Notes under the pieces: generated by a model | Databases searched by the model: none | What the model was told of the DNA's origin: nothing | The model's input: only the letters and a program-made list of their open reading frames with translations | Part shown: in pieces, positions 45,801 through 57,145 of the stretch | Numbering within the stretch: position 1 is the first letter of the stretch | How the letters are laid out: each line of letters opens with the position of its first letter | Assembly (NCBI RefSeq): GCF_000003815.2 | Contig: NC_049981.1 | Location: 2,346,010 to 2,410,009, forward strand | Direction: 5' to 3' | DNA from: Branchiostoma floridae | Lineage: Eukaryota; Chordata; Leptocardii; Amphioxiformes; Branchiostomatidae | DNA: 64,000 nucleotides | Made by a program: the position numbers and the translations under genes

Positions 45801-48709
45801 CATTCGAAATGCATGTTCGCTTGTCAAGAACTCACAGACACAAAATACAACGAACGCAAAAGATTCACAAATTGACAATTATCAATAACCAGCTGCAACC
45901 AGAAGCCTGTTCAGCTAGTGCGTTGCACACACAGACTGTGATATTACCAGAAGTAGCTATCAACACAAGCCCAAAGCTGTAACTAAACCTGGGGACCCGT
46001 ACTTGTACCTAAAATTCGCTTGGGTGCACAGCTCTACCCCTGGGGGTTTTCTGATCTTTACTTACGGACAGGTGTTCTTCTGGCTCCTGCTGCCTTCTTA
46101 GCTGACGCAGGCTTCTCCCCAGCCTCAACCTCAATCTCATTAGGATCTCCTCCCTCATCTTGGATAGCCTGGGCAGGGAATAAAGTTTTTTTGTAACATG
46201 CTGAGTATGTGTGAACACTAACTCTGAGACAACAAGAGTTACACAAGAAGCCAGATTGGTGAAATTAGTCAAACTGCAGGTTAAATAGTTTTGAACTAAC
46301 TGCAACTAAGTTTTTCACTGAAACTACGCAGCTCTTATTGAGGGATTGTTAAGGTATCTCGGTTGGCTAAATTAGCATTTTGACCTTCCACTGTTTTCTT
46401 ATTAATGAATTAAGAAAGAATGGAGCCATAACGAATGTTGATAGATGGGCATTAAAGAATTCTAAATCTGATTTTTTGGGGCCAAATTGATGACGTCATC
46501 ATTTTTATTACCTCTGATATTATTTTTTTCTATGACAAAACACAGCACTTTGGTACATACCACAGTAATGAAACTTCGTTTTTCGTTGCATAATGATGGA
46601 AGCTACAACCGTAGTGTTGCGCAAACTGATATCTACTAACTATCTGTAGTTATTAAGAATTAAATTTTTTTAATTAGATGAAAACAAACATTTTCTTATT
46701 ACTACAGATCATTAGTAGATATCAGTTTGCGCAACACTACGGTTGTAGCTTCCATCATTATGCAACGAAAAACGAAGTTTCATTACAGTGGTATGTACCA
46801 AAGTGCTGTATTTTGTCATAGAAAAAAATAATATCAGAGGTAATAAAAATGATGACGTCATAAATTCGGCCCAAAAAAAATCAGATTTAGAATTCTGTAA
46901 TGCCCATCTATCAACATTCGTTACGGCTCCATTCTTTCTTAATTTATTAATAAGAAAACAGTGGAAGGTCAAAATGCCAATTTAGCCAACCGAGATACCT
47001 TAAGTCTTATTCTATTCAATCTTAGAAACATATGGGTAGGGGCTAAGCAGTATTAGAAGCAGATGAGTCCTTTCAGCTTGTAGTGTACCTGTTGATGTGT
47101 TGGACAGACAGACTTCAAAAACTTCTTTTTTTTTCTCAAGAAATGTGTAGAAACTAGGAGAAATGTCTGAGGGGAAAAAATCTGAAGACTCAAAAAAATA
47201 TCATACAGTCTGAATTACAAGTAGCTTTTTTCCATCTATCTGTTTTAACTTTGTTCTCTTTCTAGATCATCAATGTATCATTAAAATCTTTGCACACAGC
47301 TGCTGATCAGGCTTTTTGTACGCCAGCAAAAGGAAATACATATACAAAGAAAATGGATTACGAGACAAAGGAGCCAGATGAAGGAAGAGGAATATATAAT
47401 CCCAAGCTGTTAACGTTTGATTCAATCATGCGAACGTAAGCTTCCCAACATCTGGTTTTCAGATTGATACAGGAAAGTTGTGTTTAAATAATAATGGACA
47501 GGAAACCTCTCCTAACCAGCAGCAGAGATAATATTGTACTTTCTCCTTTAATGTTTCTCCATGCTGACGTAATGCCTTGTAACAGGTGCACGATAATTTA
47601 TACATCTTAGGCACTCTCAATTAAACAGCTAAAACAGTTTCTAATTCAGTAGTAATTGTGTCACGTCACAAACTGCAAAGTCTACTTGCCAAACCTGTGA
47701 TTTTATGGGTGTTAATAACTGCTATATAGAAATATATAAATAAAAAAGGATGCAGTGGAACAGCTGAAACTGACTATTCTGAAACGGATATCTAAATCAA
47801 ACATACAAAATTGACTAGTTCACATATTAGTGTGTACGTATCCATGTGCCATCATGTAACAGTGACTACTGTAAATGATATCGGGTGTATTTTGCAGCCA
47901 GTAGGTACCCAAAGTGAGGGTAATGAGGCTGTTTAACGTGGTCGAGGCACCTCCTCGAGCACGGGACCCCCGTTGAATTCAAATTCGCAGGGATTTAATT
48001 TCGCGGTAGCGGGAAAAATGAGTTTTCGGGGTGGTTTTAAACCACCGCGAAAGTTTCTGCATTTTTACAGTATATGGTAATATTTAGATACCTTGATATA
48101 ATTTTAGATAATTTGTATCAAATTCAAAAGCTTTCACAAACATATCAGTCTATTTGATTTAACAATCATTGTCATCTTCTGTTTTAAAAGTAGAAATCGC
48201 ATAAAAGACAAACGGAACCCTGGTATTATTCTTTAATTTCATTATTTTTGTACCATGTGGGGAGCCATCTGATCACGTGGTCACGGTTGGCGCCACGAAA
48301 TGGCGTGTTTATTTCTCAAATAATTAGCTTCGAAAAGTCGCTGAAAAAACGCTGCTACAGCAGCTTGAATCTCACACACCAGGTTCCAAAATAATCTCTA
48401 TAAAGTACAGTCTCATGTAAATACAGAATGAGCGCTAAAAATATCAATATATTCTGAATTTCTCTGATTATCGGATATTTTTCTAAGCCCAACCCACGCC
48501 GGCGTAAAGAAACAAAAGGACCTGCCATGTTGGTCGTCACTCGAGAGAAAATTTTACCTGAATAAAAGTCAACATAGCCAAAACCTTACCTTCTTTAATC
48601 TCTCTATCAGTACGGGCTTTGTTCCTCCCTTTTCGAGGCCTCTTTTCTCAAGTTCTTCCCTCAAATCGACGACTCGAAGCTCGCTGAGTTTTTTCTTCTC
48701 AATCGCCAT
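33826..48709 (-). CDS. SAFB: Scaffold attachment factor B-like protein (SAFB/SLTM)
   Basis: Twelve exons, in transcript order: 48709-48590, 46168-46066, 44172-44021, 43024-42662, 40680-40603, 39999-39957, 38640-38169, 37428-37373, 37145-37039, 36687-36538, 36326-36071, 35714-33826. The phases close to 1262 aa. Exons 1-2 encode a SAP DNA-binding domain ([18 protein letters not shown] to [12 protein letters not shown]). Exons 3-8 are acidic and Lys/Glu-rich. Exons 9-10 encode the RRM with RNP2 LWVSGL and RNP1 CYGFVTM, closely matching the SAFB family ([17 protein letters not shown]). The last 1.9-kb exon has the long Arg/Glu helix, the SYWSEPKR...[12 protein letters not shown] region and an RG-rich tail. 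SAFB proteins bind S/MAR DNA and RNA in the nucleus and affect transcription and splicing. A single gene here fits a pre-duplication orthologue of vertebrate SAFB, SAFB2 and SLTM. Confidence 0.93.
44198..45588. mobile_element. 1.4-kb TA-flanked non-autonomous DNA transposon
   Basis: Inverted ends CAGTCAAACCTG are flanked by TA at 44196-44197 and 45589-45590. Sub-terminal GACCAC(C/T) motifs occur in both arms. TA duplication and these ends fit a Tc1/mariner-pogo-type element. No transposase frame is visible. In SAFB transcript order it ends about 25 bases before the exon 3 acceptor. Confidence 0.8.
46349..47003. mobile_element. 655-bp near-perfect palindromic element with TTAA ends
   Basis: Arms of about 290 bp start TTAAGGTATCTCGGTTGGCTAA and are near-identical inverted copies around an AT-rich centre. 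TTAA at both edges suggests a piggyBac/Kolobok-type target. It lies in SAFB intron 1. Confidence 0.8.
47869..48070. mobile_element. TA-flanked MITE (CTGTAAATGC family), copy 2
   Basis: It starts CTGTAAATGATATCGG and ends TGCATTTTTACAG, with TA on both sides. The interior shares TTTCGCGGTAGCGG and ACCACCGCGAAA with the copy at 12.3 kb. It is in SAFB intron 1. Confidence 0.8.
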
Positions 48710-49620
48710 TTTATCGTCTGAGGGAAGTGAAAATGTCCCGGATGTTCATTCCCAGGGCTCTGTGCGAAGTCAGAATGTACCATACTAGTATTTAGATGGG
48801 GGTGTTTGCTGCAAAGGTAAAATAACATTATGTTCGTTAGGTTCATAAGAAAGCATGTTTTGGAATAAGAAAATATTCTTTTATATCACAATTATTCATT
48901 TGTTATGCTGATTTTTTGTTTAAAAGGACTTTCCATTATTTGTGACTACCTATCTCTAATTTAGTGCCCCTACCTCTACATGGACTCGCCTTGATGTTAA
49001 GGTCACAAAGACCCAAGGAAAAGGAGAAGAAGACGATTTGGAGGAAGTCTCGAGGAAATTTTGCTGTGCAAGAAGGTCTTTGGGCATCTGTGGTTGTTTC
49101 TGGAACAGTCGAGCTATGTTTTAGCGCTGATAGAGGTGGTTATGTGCAAGTGTAAGGCGATGTGTGTGGTACGGTATATTGTGTTTGTGTGACCAGGAAC
49201 GTGCTTGCTTTTTTTTTGTGGGCCGCATGCATGATCAGTCTCCTCTTCAAGCAGATGTATGATATGATGGACACCACGTGTTCGCTTCTCTCGTTTTCAA
49301 GTAGTCAGTTTGCGCCATGCCATAGACGCCCCACAAATACCCTCAAGACACATATTGCAACCATACATCTGCCTGAAGGTTATGGTTGTGTAATACATTG
49401 CCAAAATCACAATGAGCTCACAAATTTCCTAACGTTATATCTGACTGACTAAGCATTTGATCATGTCTCTTCTGCCATCGTCCACATATTTTGTTTTCCT
49501 TGATCATATTTAAAGCCGTGGGAACTCCATGAGGGTGCATTTGCTTATATGTATGATAAAGAAGCAAATACGCCCTCCCAGAGTTGCCATGGTTTCAGTG
49601 CATTTTGCGTTGTGATGTAA

Positions 49621-50100
49621 CCTGGGTACCATCCAGATTGTAGTTCGCTCCTATGTTCTCTTCTGCTATCCGTCTGAACATTTTACCTCTTCGTGATTAC
49701 GGCAGTTTAATAATGAGCATAATAAGGAATGGGTTCTAGAGTACTAGTACTCGTTCGATGACAATAGGCCATCCAGCAAACGGACGTCACGGATGGCGTT
49801 TTGGGTGTTGGAACACCTGTTTGACCGAGCACTTGGACCCATTCCATAATGCACGCTTGTGGGGACTCCTTCCTACGGCCGTTGAGGCTATGGGACCGGT
49901 GAGGTGAAGTGAGAGAGGGAACCAATCAGCGCCTGCGTCCAAAATTTGGACGATTCCAGACGTTAAGATGGTCCGCGTTCTCAGACGGAAACACAGACAA
50001 GCGACTGTATATAGTGTATAATGAATGCCAGAGCTAGAAGCGACTGTATATAGTATATATTGAACATCATAGCGAACTACTTTCCGGATGGTACCCAGGC
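49621..50100. mobile_element. 480-bp fold-back MITE, CCTGGGTACCATCC ends
   Basis: The left end reads CCTGGGTACCATCC then GTAGTTCGCT. The right end is the inverse, AGCGAACTAC then GGATGGTACCCAGG. Inside, a GCGACTGTATATAGT phrase is repeated. Confidence 0.75.
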
Positions 50101-50351
50101 TAGTTGTGATTATGATAATTACATTATTTTTACTGGCTTTTGGGCAACTTTTGTTTTGATGAATAACGAAATGTAGGCTATTAGCACTGTGCCATGTTCT
50201 ATGTCTTGTAAGTTGTACTTGTAGCAAGAATGAACTTCCTTCTGAGCTACAGGGAATCATCTTGCCTTATGACTTAAAGGTCAACATGAAGAAAGGTCTC
50301 TCCTAAGGAAGTTTACCTACTTGTTGTAACTGAAAATACACACGTGTTCAC

Positions 50352-50462
50352 TAGCCTGGTACCCAGCAGTGTTTACAGCTCCTGAGTCTCGTCTGTCTTT
50401 GCCACAAATACAGAGGGGACAGAAGAGACTCTGGAGCTATGATGCTGCTGGATACCAGGCTA
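50352..50462. mobile_element. Short fold-back element, TAGCCTGGTACCCAGCAG ends
   Basis: The right end is GCTGCTGGATACCAGGCTA. The element is about 111 bp and has no coding content. Confidence 0.75.
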
Positions 50463-50630
50463 TGTGAGCATATGTATTGAATTTGCAAATACCATGCATT
50501 AAATACTTAATAACAATATAAACTGAACTAGAAAGATATAATTGATTTATTTATAACAAATGAGGGATTTTGAGCAATGATTTGATTTCTCATAAGGTTG
50601 CATTGCAAAACCTCCGACATTTCTGAGTGT

Positions 50631-50726
50631 TGCCTGGTATCCAGACCTATTATACTGTAGCTGCTGAGTCACTTTTGTCCTCTCTGAGGAGAGCAACTGA
50701 CCAGCTAAAATGTGGATACCAGGCTA
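50631..50726. mobile_element. Short fold-back element, TGCCTGGTATCCAG ends
   Basis: The right end is GTGGATACCAGGCTA. It is a near relative of the preceding element, about 170 bp away. Confidence 0.65.
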
Positions 50727-51781
50727 GAGTTGATGACTGTTGGATACTAGTACTTGATTTACACCATTAGCTATAACACAATTTGTAAGTGCAGTTTTGG
50801 TTATTTGGTTGCTACTACAATACACTCGCAGGCACACACACTATAACACACACATACATACATACAATATATATGTAACATATACAACACACAATTTACA
50901 AGTAAATACAAGTTGTGATGATAGAATATCCTGTTTGTTTTTGTTCTATCTACATGTGTCGGTTACTGTTACGTTATCTGACTCTGAAGATTTCACCTTT
51001 CAAATCATTCTTTTTACTTTTCAGGATGAAAGGCTCAGTTCCCATATAGCATACATTACTGTGCGCAACTTACAGAATGGTTCAAAAGTAGCTGATGTCT
51101 TTTGTATACCAATCTATTTGTTATCTTCTGCAAGTTGATCATGGAAAGAACATTTACTTACATATACTTGTTGGTATCCCAAACAAATTTATGCATTTTC
51201 AGCATTTTTCACAGCTAGCTTTGAACCCTGCTGCATTCTGTGTCCTGGCATGGTAGTTCCCTGGATGCTGCAGTCATGTGACTGTTATATGTTAACCACA
51301 TGTTAATCACATGATGGCCACATGACAGCAGGCCCTGCCATGCCCTGTGCCACAGTTAGGGTCTATTTCTCACACTATGCTCTGCTTGGTTTTGCAGGAC
51401 CAATTGGCAGGAATTTTGTTTCTGCCTGGTGACCATCCTTGACGGCAAACAAACAAACAAACAAATATTCAGCACAGCCAGGGTGGAAGTCCATACTCCT
51501 GCCATGCTGTGTGTTGATTAAGTGCATGTGTCAAGCTCGCAGCGTGCTAACCAAATGCAGTAGTTTTGGTCAAACTTCTCACAAAGCCACTGGGACAACT
51601 TCATAACAGGAGAACCTTTAGGTCGCACTCTGAGGACACAACTGAAAAACCCTCACACTTTGAAACTCCTGCATGTAGCTCCGAATCAAATGACAACATC
51701 CAGTCTTCATGATGGGATTCCACCACTGTAGCATAGAACTCTGAGTCTGAGAGCTTGCTGATCTGAAGTCTGAGAAGCAGC

Positions 51782-54700
51782 ATGAGTCAGAGGGTGGTGC
51801 AGAACCGTCAGGGGTGGAACAGACGGGGTTCCAACCGACCCGGGCAGAACCCAGGCAGGGGACCCAACCGACCCGGGCAAAACTCAAGCAGTGTCCACAG
51901 CAGGCTGGGGGTACCACGAGCAGGGAACGGGCCAAACCCTGGGGCCAGGAGGTGGCAGAACGTGGACCGGAGAACTGGAAGAGAGGGTGGGTTCGTTCAA
52001 GACGCGAGGGATCGTCTGGAGGAGAACAGACGGGCCTTGGAGTATGACCAGCCTGGCTTCCAACAAGCCTTAATCCAAGACAGCATCTTTGTTGTAGAGA
52101 ACCAAGTGTATGGCCAAGACACGGCTGAAAACCAGGTGTATGGCCAAGATACCAATGAGGCACTGCCTTTGCTACAAGTGGAGACTGCGGCACAAAGTGA
52201 CGTGGACTATCGCCGCGACAATTCCTTACAGGTAACAGTGGAGCCCGGGCACCACGATGTGGACTACCGGCGCGTAAAGGTCAAAACCTCTGAGGCAGGA
52301 AGCTACGAGCGGGAACCAAGCCCAGGTCATCATGGCTATGACCGTTCCTATGACGACCCGCGCCAAGAACCCTACCAGACCTACCCTGGTGACTATCCTG
52401 AAGTTACTACCCGTGAGAGGTCTACTGAAAGAGATTTCATGGATCCATATGACAGTCGTATTGCACGCAGAGAAACTCCGGAACGAACCAACCTGGATAC
52501 ATTCGCTATTGGGGCCGAAAGGGCAGGGGTCAGAGATAGAAGCCGATCTCGAACCCGTGACGACAGACATCGGTTTTCCCAGGACAGAAATAGGCGCTCC
52601 AGGGAAGGTGACCAAGAGCGGGACAATGACAGGCGCTCTAGAAATTCTGATAGGGGAGAGGACAGGCGCTCCAGAGAAAATTATCAAGAACGTGACAACA
52701 ACAGGCGCTCCAGGGACGTAGATGTAGGATTAGACAATGACAGGCGTTCTGGAGAAGTGGGAGCAGGGTCTGACTGGGAGGCTCAGCTGCGAGAAAGAGC
52801 GCGGGAGTTTGGGAGGCAGCAGAAAGAGGAGGAAAGGAGACAAGGGCGAAGCAGCCAGGAGAGGCCTGACCCGTGGAGGGGGTCATCTCGTGAGGGGCGT
52901 GACAGTCACAGGGCTAGTCAAGAGAGACAACAGAGGAGCCGCTCGTATGACAGAGTACAGGCAGATACGTATGACAGAGTACAGGTAGACGCGTATGTAC
53001 TGGGAGACACGTATGGCAGAGATGCATATGGCAAGGTACAAGAAGATCAGTATGATCATGATCAGTACAGGAGGGAAGAGTTGGTAGATCCCAGCAGAGA
53101 TTACCATCCTGAAGAGGCTGCAGGGAGTTACAGAGATGACCGACCCTACCCTGGGCCTGGGTCACCACCCTACAATGACCCTGCCTTTCCAGCTGAACCT
53201 TCCGCAGACAGGCGTGATGCTCCATACAACAGAAGAGACAGAAGGGGGGACCAGACACTTCAACAAGCCAGTCACGACGACGTCTTCAGGAACTTGCCAC
53301 CGGACCAAACTCCTCACTATGCCGTAGACGAATATGGTCGTCCAGTTGCCCCTCTACATCACGAAGAGTATGTGAATCCCCCTTCGGGTCTGGGTATCCA
53401 TGGCGACCGTATCCATGGTGACCGCAATGCCAGGAGCAGCAGCCGAACTCCCAGCCCTGTAGTGTTGCATGGGCGACAGGAGGACCTGTATCAACTTGGC
53501 AGGAGGAAGGACCACTCCTCCGACAGTCTGTACTCCGAAGTCAGCTCCAAACACAGCCCGGATCTGGACACCAGGGGGGAGTACAGGCCTGCAGACAGTA
53601 GGGCAGATTACAGACCTACAGATAGGAGGGGGGAGTACAGACCTTTGGACACCAGGGGGGACCCTTATGGCACGGACTATGGGGACATGGATAGACAGGA
53701 ACAAGACTATCTGTATGATGTAACAGAGATGCGAGGTGGGGAAAGGAGAGGAAGTCCAGAGTATCGGCCTTTAGGAGAGCCTGGTGGGGGAGAGCAACAC
53801 TACCCAAACAGCCGAGACGACAGAAGGGAGGGGATCGATGAGCAGCACTCCTGGAACAGCCAAACGGAAAGAAGGGGCAAGCAGCACTCCTGGAACAGCC
53901 GAGAGGAGAGGAGGGAAGGTAGAGATGCCAGGGCCCGAAGTGATGCAGGAAGGAGAGAGAGACACACTGAAGAGAAGTTAGGGACAACAGAAAGAGACAG
54001 AGACTCAAGGAACCGGTATGGGAGGGAAGAGGATCCGGAGCAATCACGGAGCCATGATCAAGGCAGGAGGGACTCACAAGGCAGGAAGGAACAACGTACA
54101 TCCTCCCGGGGTGGAGATAGAAATAGAAGTAGGGATGGAAGAGACTATGAACCAGAGAGTGATTTACAGAGAAGTTTAGCAGATGAGATCAACAAGATTC
54201 GGCAGGAGCCCGATCATAGGGACAGACAGCGGGGAAAAGACCGCAGGGGAAGTAGCAGGAGTGGTCGTGAAGACTCCCAGGGCCGTCAGCGCAGTAGCCG
54301 CGGAGATTCCCGGGACCAGCAGCGCAGCAGCCGCGGAGATTCCCGGGGACAGCAGCGCAGTCAGCAGAGTTACCACAAGGACTCAGAAAAGTCCACAGTT
54401 GGCAGCAGTGTCAGTAGAAGTAACAAGCAGCAGTCACCATCAAAGCCGACAGATAAAGACTCAAGAAGTGCGAAGCGTAAGAGGAGTCCTAGCCCAAGAC
54501 GTAAGTCCGGTAGGAGACAAGAGGACTTGAGTGGAAGTCGTAGCTCGAGAGACATGCCACATGGTAAAGAAGGATATGCCAGAAGACAACGAAGCACAAA
54601 AGACGACGTTCGTGGAAAGGACAATGACAGAAAAAGACATGAGGGCTCAAGAGGCCAGTCTCTTGGAAGGAAAGAAGACACCAGACAAAGGAGAACTCGT

Positions 54701-57145
54701 GGTTCCAGTCCACATGACCAACCCAACCGAAGTCAGCAGCAGGGTGCAGATGAGGAAAGCAGTCAGCTGTGGCCTCTGCAGCCCCCCAGTACTGTGGCCC
54801 AACAGCCGGGCCAGTCTGCCTCCGATTGGGCCCTGGAAACCCCAGAACTTCAAGGAGGCCTGCCACCATGGCAGCCTGTTAATACGCAGGGAAGTTACCA
54901 GGACTTTGGGAGGGATGCAAGGTCTTTTTACCAGAGCACTCAGCAGAATGTAGGAGAGGGGAGAGAAAGGGGGAGAACTATTGTGGAACTACAGCCAGCA
55001 GTGGAAATGGGTGATGCCAACACCCCTGGTACAACAGCAGACCAGTGGGAACAGAAAAATGCGGGAAGCAAAACATCAGAATCCCTGCCACACCAGTCTC
55101 AGGCAAGCCCTACCTCACAGAAGGGTGCAACTCAATCAAACCTGGTGGAAATACCTTCCTTTCAACAAGCCCAGGAAATGAAGAAACAGAAAAACAAGAA
55201 GTCCCTGGTGGTACCGTCCACCCCCCAGCGCTTCCCTCCCAACATGAGCTTCCCAGAGAAGCTGCTGGTCCTGGTGGAGAGCTACGGTGGGCGGACCCGA
55301 CAGGAGGTGGAGACGCGCATCCACAAGTACGAGAAGGAGGTGAAGGACAACTACCTGAATTTAGGGAAGGATGAGAACAACGACGACAAGATGGTGGACC
55401 ATCTTGGGGAACACCTGCCTCCTGGTGGACTCTGGAAGCTCAAACTCCTCCGCAGGATCATTGTCGAGTGTCTCCCCAAGAGAACTGTAGAAGCCAAGAA
55501 CAAAATCCTGTGGATGTGCAAGCAGCTGCTGTCGCCAGAAGGAATCGAAGTGACAGAGGACATCTTCACTGCACTGATGGCAAAGAGAATCACAAAGTTT
55601 GGCTCTAGGACTCCCACTCCAGCCACTGGAGCAAACTTGCAGCAGTTCGAGCCCAAACAGGTAGAGAATGAGGAGAAGCGAGACATGGTGGTGGAGTATC
55701 TGCAGAGGCTGGGCGTGCCGGCGACGCGCGAGGCCGTCAACGGGATGCTGAAAAACAACCAGATGTTGGAGAACATTGAGAAAACCTTCTGGATCCCGCA
55801 TCAGGACCGCCGATTGGTGGAGCGGTACCTGCAGCAGATCAATGTCCCCATCACTCCCGAGGCCGTCGACAAGATCATGGGAAACCCAGACATCATGTTC
55901 GACTTGCGGAAGACGTTTGAGGATCAGGAGTCCAAGGAAGAAGGGACCATTTCCCAGCAAGGTAAGGATGATGATGAACAGAGCAGCTCCATGGCAACAA
56001 GCTCCATGGCAACAAGCTCCACGGCAACACCATCACACAGACCACCTGCAAGCGTGTCAATGACTCAGCCAGGACCTGCCATCAACAACACCAAGTCTGA
56101 CACCTCAAGTGCAGGCTCCTACAAGTACCTCTTATCCACTGCTCATCATCATCAGGAAAGTCCTCCAGCAGCTTCTGCAGGAAGCACTGCAGCCTCTGTC
56201 ATGTACACGCAATCCTCGTCTCACATGTCCCAGGCCTCTACTCGGGGCCTGGCTGAGACAGACTCCCACCAACAGCGAGCACAAAACAACCCTTACATAA
56301 GGATGATGTACAGTGAGCAGCAGAGACAGCTGGACAGTTCACAGCGGGGTTACAGTGAGGCCCAGCAGAGAGCAGAGGTGCAGCAGAGATCAGAGGCGCA
56401 GCAGAGAGCAGAGGCGCAGCAGAGAGCAGAGGTGCACCAGAGAGCAGAGGTGCAGCAGAGCGGGTTGTACAGAGGTTATAACAGAGGCGACAGCCTTCAA
56501 CAGAGTGCATCAGTAGAGTCACGTGGGAGAGCTCCCGGAATGCCAGCTCAGCAGCAGATGTACGCAACCACTGCAGCACCCCAGCAGCCCATCTCTGATC
56601 GGCTACAGCACCTCTCCGGGCAGCCCATGGCAGGGACAAGAGCCATCGGACCAGCTACTGCGGGACAGTTCCAGCACCAAACTGCACCTGTAGGATCAGG
56701 TGTTTCAGGACAGTTCCAGCACCAGGCTGCAGTTGCGGGGTCAGGCGCCATGGGACAGTTACAGCACCAACATACAGGGGCAGGAGCAGCATTTATGGGA
56801 CCAGCTCCTGGGGTACCAGGTGCTGCAGGATGGTTACAGCACCAGGGCCCAGCCACAATGGGGCAGTTTCAGTACCAGGGACCAGGCACTGCAGGACAGT
56901 TACAGCACCAAACTGCAGCTATGGGACCAGGTGGCATGGGAGAGAACCTGGAGAGCCTCCGCATGTTCATCATGGACGTGTTTCGGCAGGTGAACCTTTC
57001 CTGGGTACCGGAGTCCACCGTGCAGGAGATCCTGAGGAACCCGGAACTTGTGCAGCAGATCCAGCGATTCCGCGCCGTGGGCATGCCACTCGAACTGCTC
57101 GTCAACTACCTGAAGCAGTGTCTACAACTGGTCAACCGTCCATAG
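51782..57145 (+). CDS. Intronless RS/RD-rich protein, paralogue of the gene at 21.9-27.7 kb
   Basis: A single open frame of 1787 codons starting MSQRVVQNRQGWNRRG. The order is: RG-rich N-terminus; duplicated NQVYGQDT; a long R/D/S-rich region; a basic KRKRSPSPRRKSGRR stretch near residue 900 (likely nuclear signal); one copy of the shared ~115-residue domain (about 1156-1270, with LPPGGLWKLKLLRRIIVECLPK); two YLQxxxVPxTxEAV motifs (about 1301-1380); QQRAEA repeats (about 1525-1560); GQFQHQ repeats (about 1628-1716); and a C-terminal helical motif with EILRNPELVQQI. The paralogue match is strongest at EEAAGSY, RRDAPY, LPPDQ(T/S)PH, HGDRIHGD and SRTPSP. Nuclear RNA-related function is inferred from composition only, and the family is not recognised. 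Confidence 0.88.
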   Translation: MSQRVVQNRQGWNRRGSNRPGQNPGRGPNRPGQNSSSVHSRLGVPRAGNGPNPGARRWQNVDRRTGREGGFVQDARDRLEENRRALEYDQPGFQQALIQDSIFVVENQVYGQDTAENQVYGQDTNEALPLLQVETAAQSDVDYRRDNSLQVTVEPGHHDVDYRRVKVKTSEAGSYEREPSPGHHGYDRSYDDPRQEPYQTYPGDYPEVTTRERSTERDFMDPYDSRIARRETPERTNLDTFAIGAERAGVRDRSRSRTRDDRHRFSQDRNRRSREGDQERDNDRRSRNSDRGEDRRSRENYQERDNNRRSRDVDVGLDNDRRSGEVGAGSDWEAQLRERAREFGRQQKEEERRQGRSSQERPDPWRGSSREGRDSHRASQERQQRSRSYDRVQADTYDRVQVDAYVLGDTYGRDAYGKVQEDQYDHDQYRREELVDPSRDYHPEEAAGSYRDDRPYPGPGSPPYNDPAFPAEPSADRRDAPYNRRDRRGDQTLQQASHDDVFRNLPPDQTPHYAVDEYGRPVAPLHHEEYVNPPSGLGIHGDRIHGDRNARSSSRTPSPVVLHGRQEDLYQLGRRKDHSSDSLYSEVSSKHSPDLDTRGEYRPADSRADYRPTDRRGEYRPLDTRGDPYGTDYGDMDRQEQDYLYDVTEMRGGERRGSPEYRPLGEPGGGEQHYPNSRDDRREGIDEQHSWNSQTERRGKQHSWNSREERREGRDARARSDAGRRERHTEEKLGTTERDRDSRNRYGREEDPEQSRSHDQGRRDSQGRKEQRTSSRGGDRNRSRDGRDYEPESDLQRSLADEINKIRQEPDHRDRQRGKDRRGSSRSGREDSQGRQRSSRGDSRDQQRSSRGDSRGQQRSQQSYHKDSEKSTVGSSVSRSNKQQSPSKPTDKDSRSAKRKRSPSPRRKSGRRQEDLSGSRSSRDMPHGKEGYARRQRSTKDDVRGKDNDRKRHEGSRGQSLGRKEDTRQRRTRGSSPHDQPNRSQQQGADEESSQLWPLQPPSTVAQQPGQSASDWALETPELQGGLPPWQPVNTQGSYQDFGRDARSFYQSTQQNVGEGRERGRTIVELQPAVEMGDANTPGTTADQWEQKNAGSKTSESLPHQSQASPTSQKGATQSNLVEIPSFQQAQEMKKQKNKKSLVVPSTPQRFPPNMSFPEKLLVLVESYGGRTRQEVETRIHKYEKEVKDNYLNLGKDENNDDKMVDHLGEHLPPGGLWKLKLLRRIIVECLPKRTVEAKNKILWMCKQLLSPEGIEVTEDIFTALMAKRITKFGSRTPTPATGANLQQFEPKQVENEEKRDMVVEYLQRLGVPATREAVNGMLKNNQMLENIEKTFWIPHQDRRLVERYLQQINVPITPEAVDKIMGNPDIMFDLRKTFEDQESKEEGTISQQGKDDDEQSSSMATSSMATSSTATPSHRPPASVSMTQPGPAINNTKSDTSSAGSYKYLLSTAHHHQESPPAASAGSTAASVMYTQSSSHMSQASTRGLAETDSHQQRAQNNPYIRMMYSEQQRQLDSSQRGYSEAQQRAEVQQRSEAQQRAEAQQRAEVHQRAEVQQSGLYRGYNRGDSLQQSASVESRGRAPGMPAQQQMYATTAAPQQPISDRLQHLSGQPMAGTRAIGPATAGQFQHQTAPVGSGVSGQFQHQAAVAGSGAMGQLQHQHTGAGAAFMGPAPGVPGAAGWLQHQGPATMGQFQYQGPGTAGQLQHQTAAMGPGGMGENLESLRMFIMDVFRQVNLSWVPESTVQEILRNPELVQQIQRFRAVGMPLELLVNYLKQCLQLVNRP

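Larger units (their letters stand above)
48710..51781. other. Divergent intergenic region between SAFB and the second RS gene
   Basis: About 3 kb with the two starts head to head. No coding exon is recognised. It carries three fold-back elements (49621-50100, 50352-50462, 50631-50726) and, near 51270-51415, a CACATG-rich stretch that resembles the right edge of the window. No clear TATA box decides either start. Confidence 0.5.
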
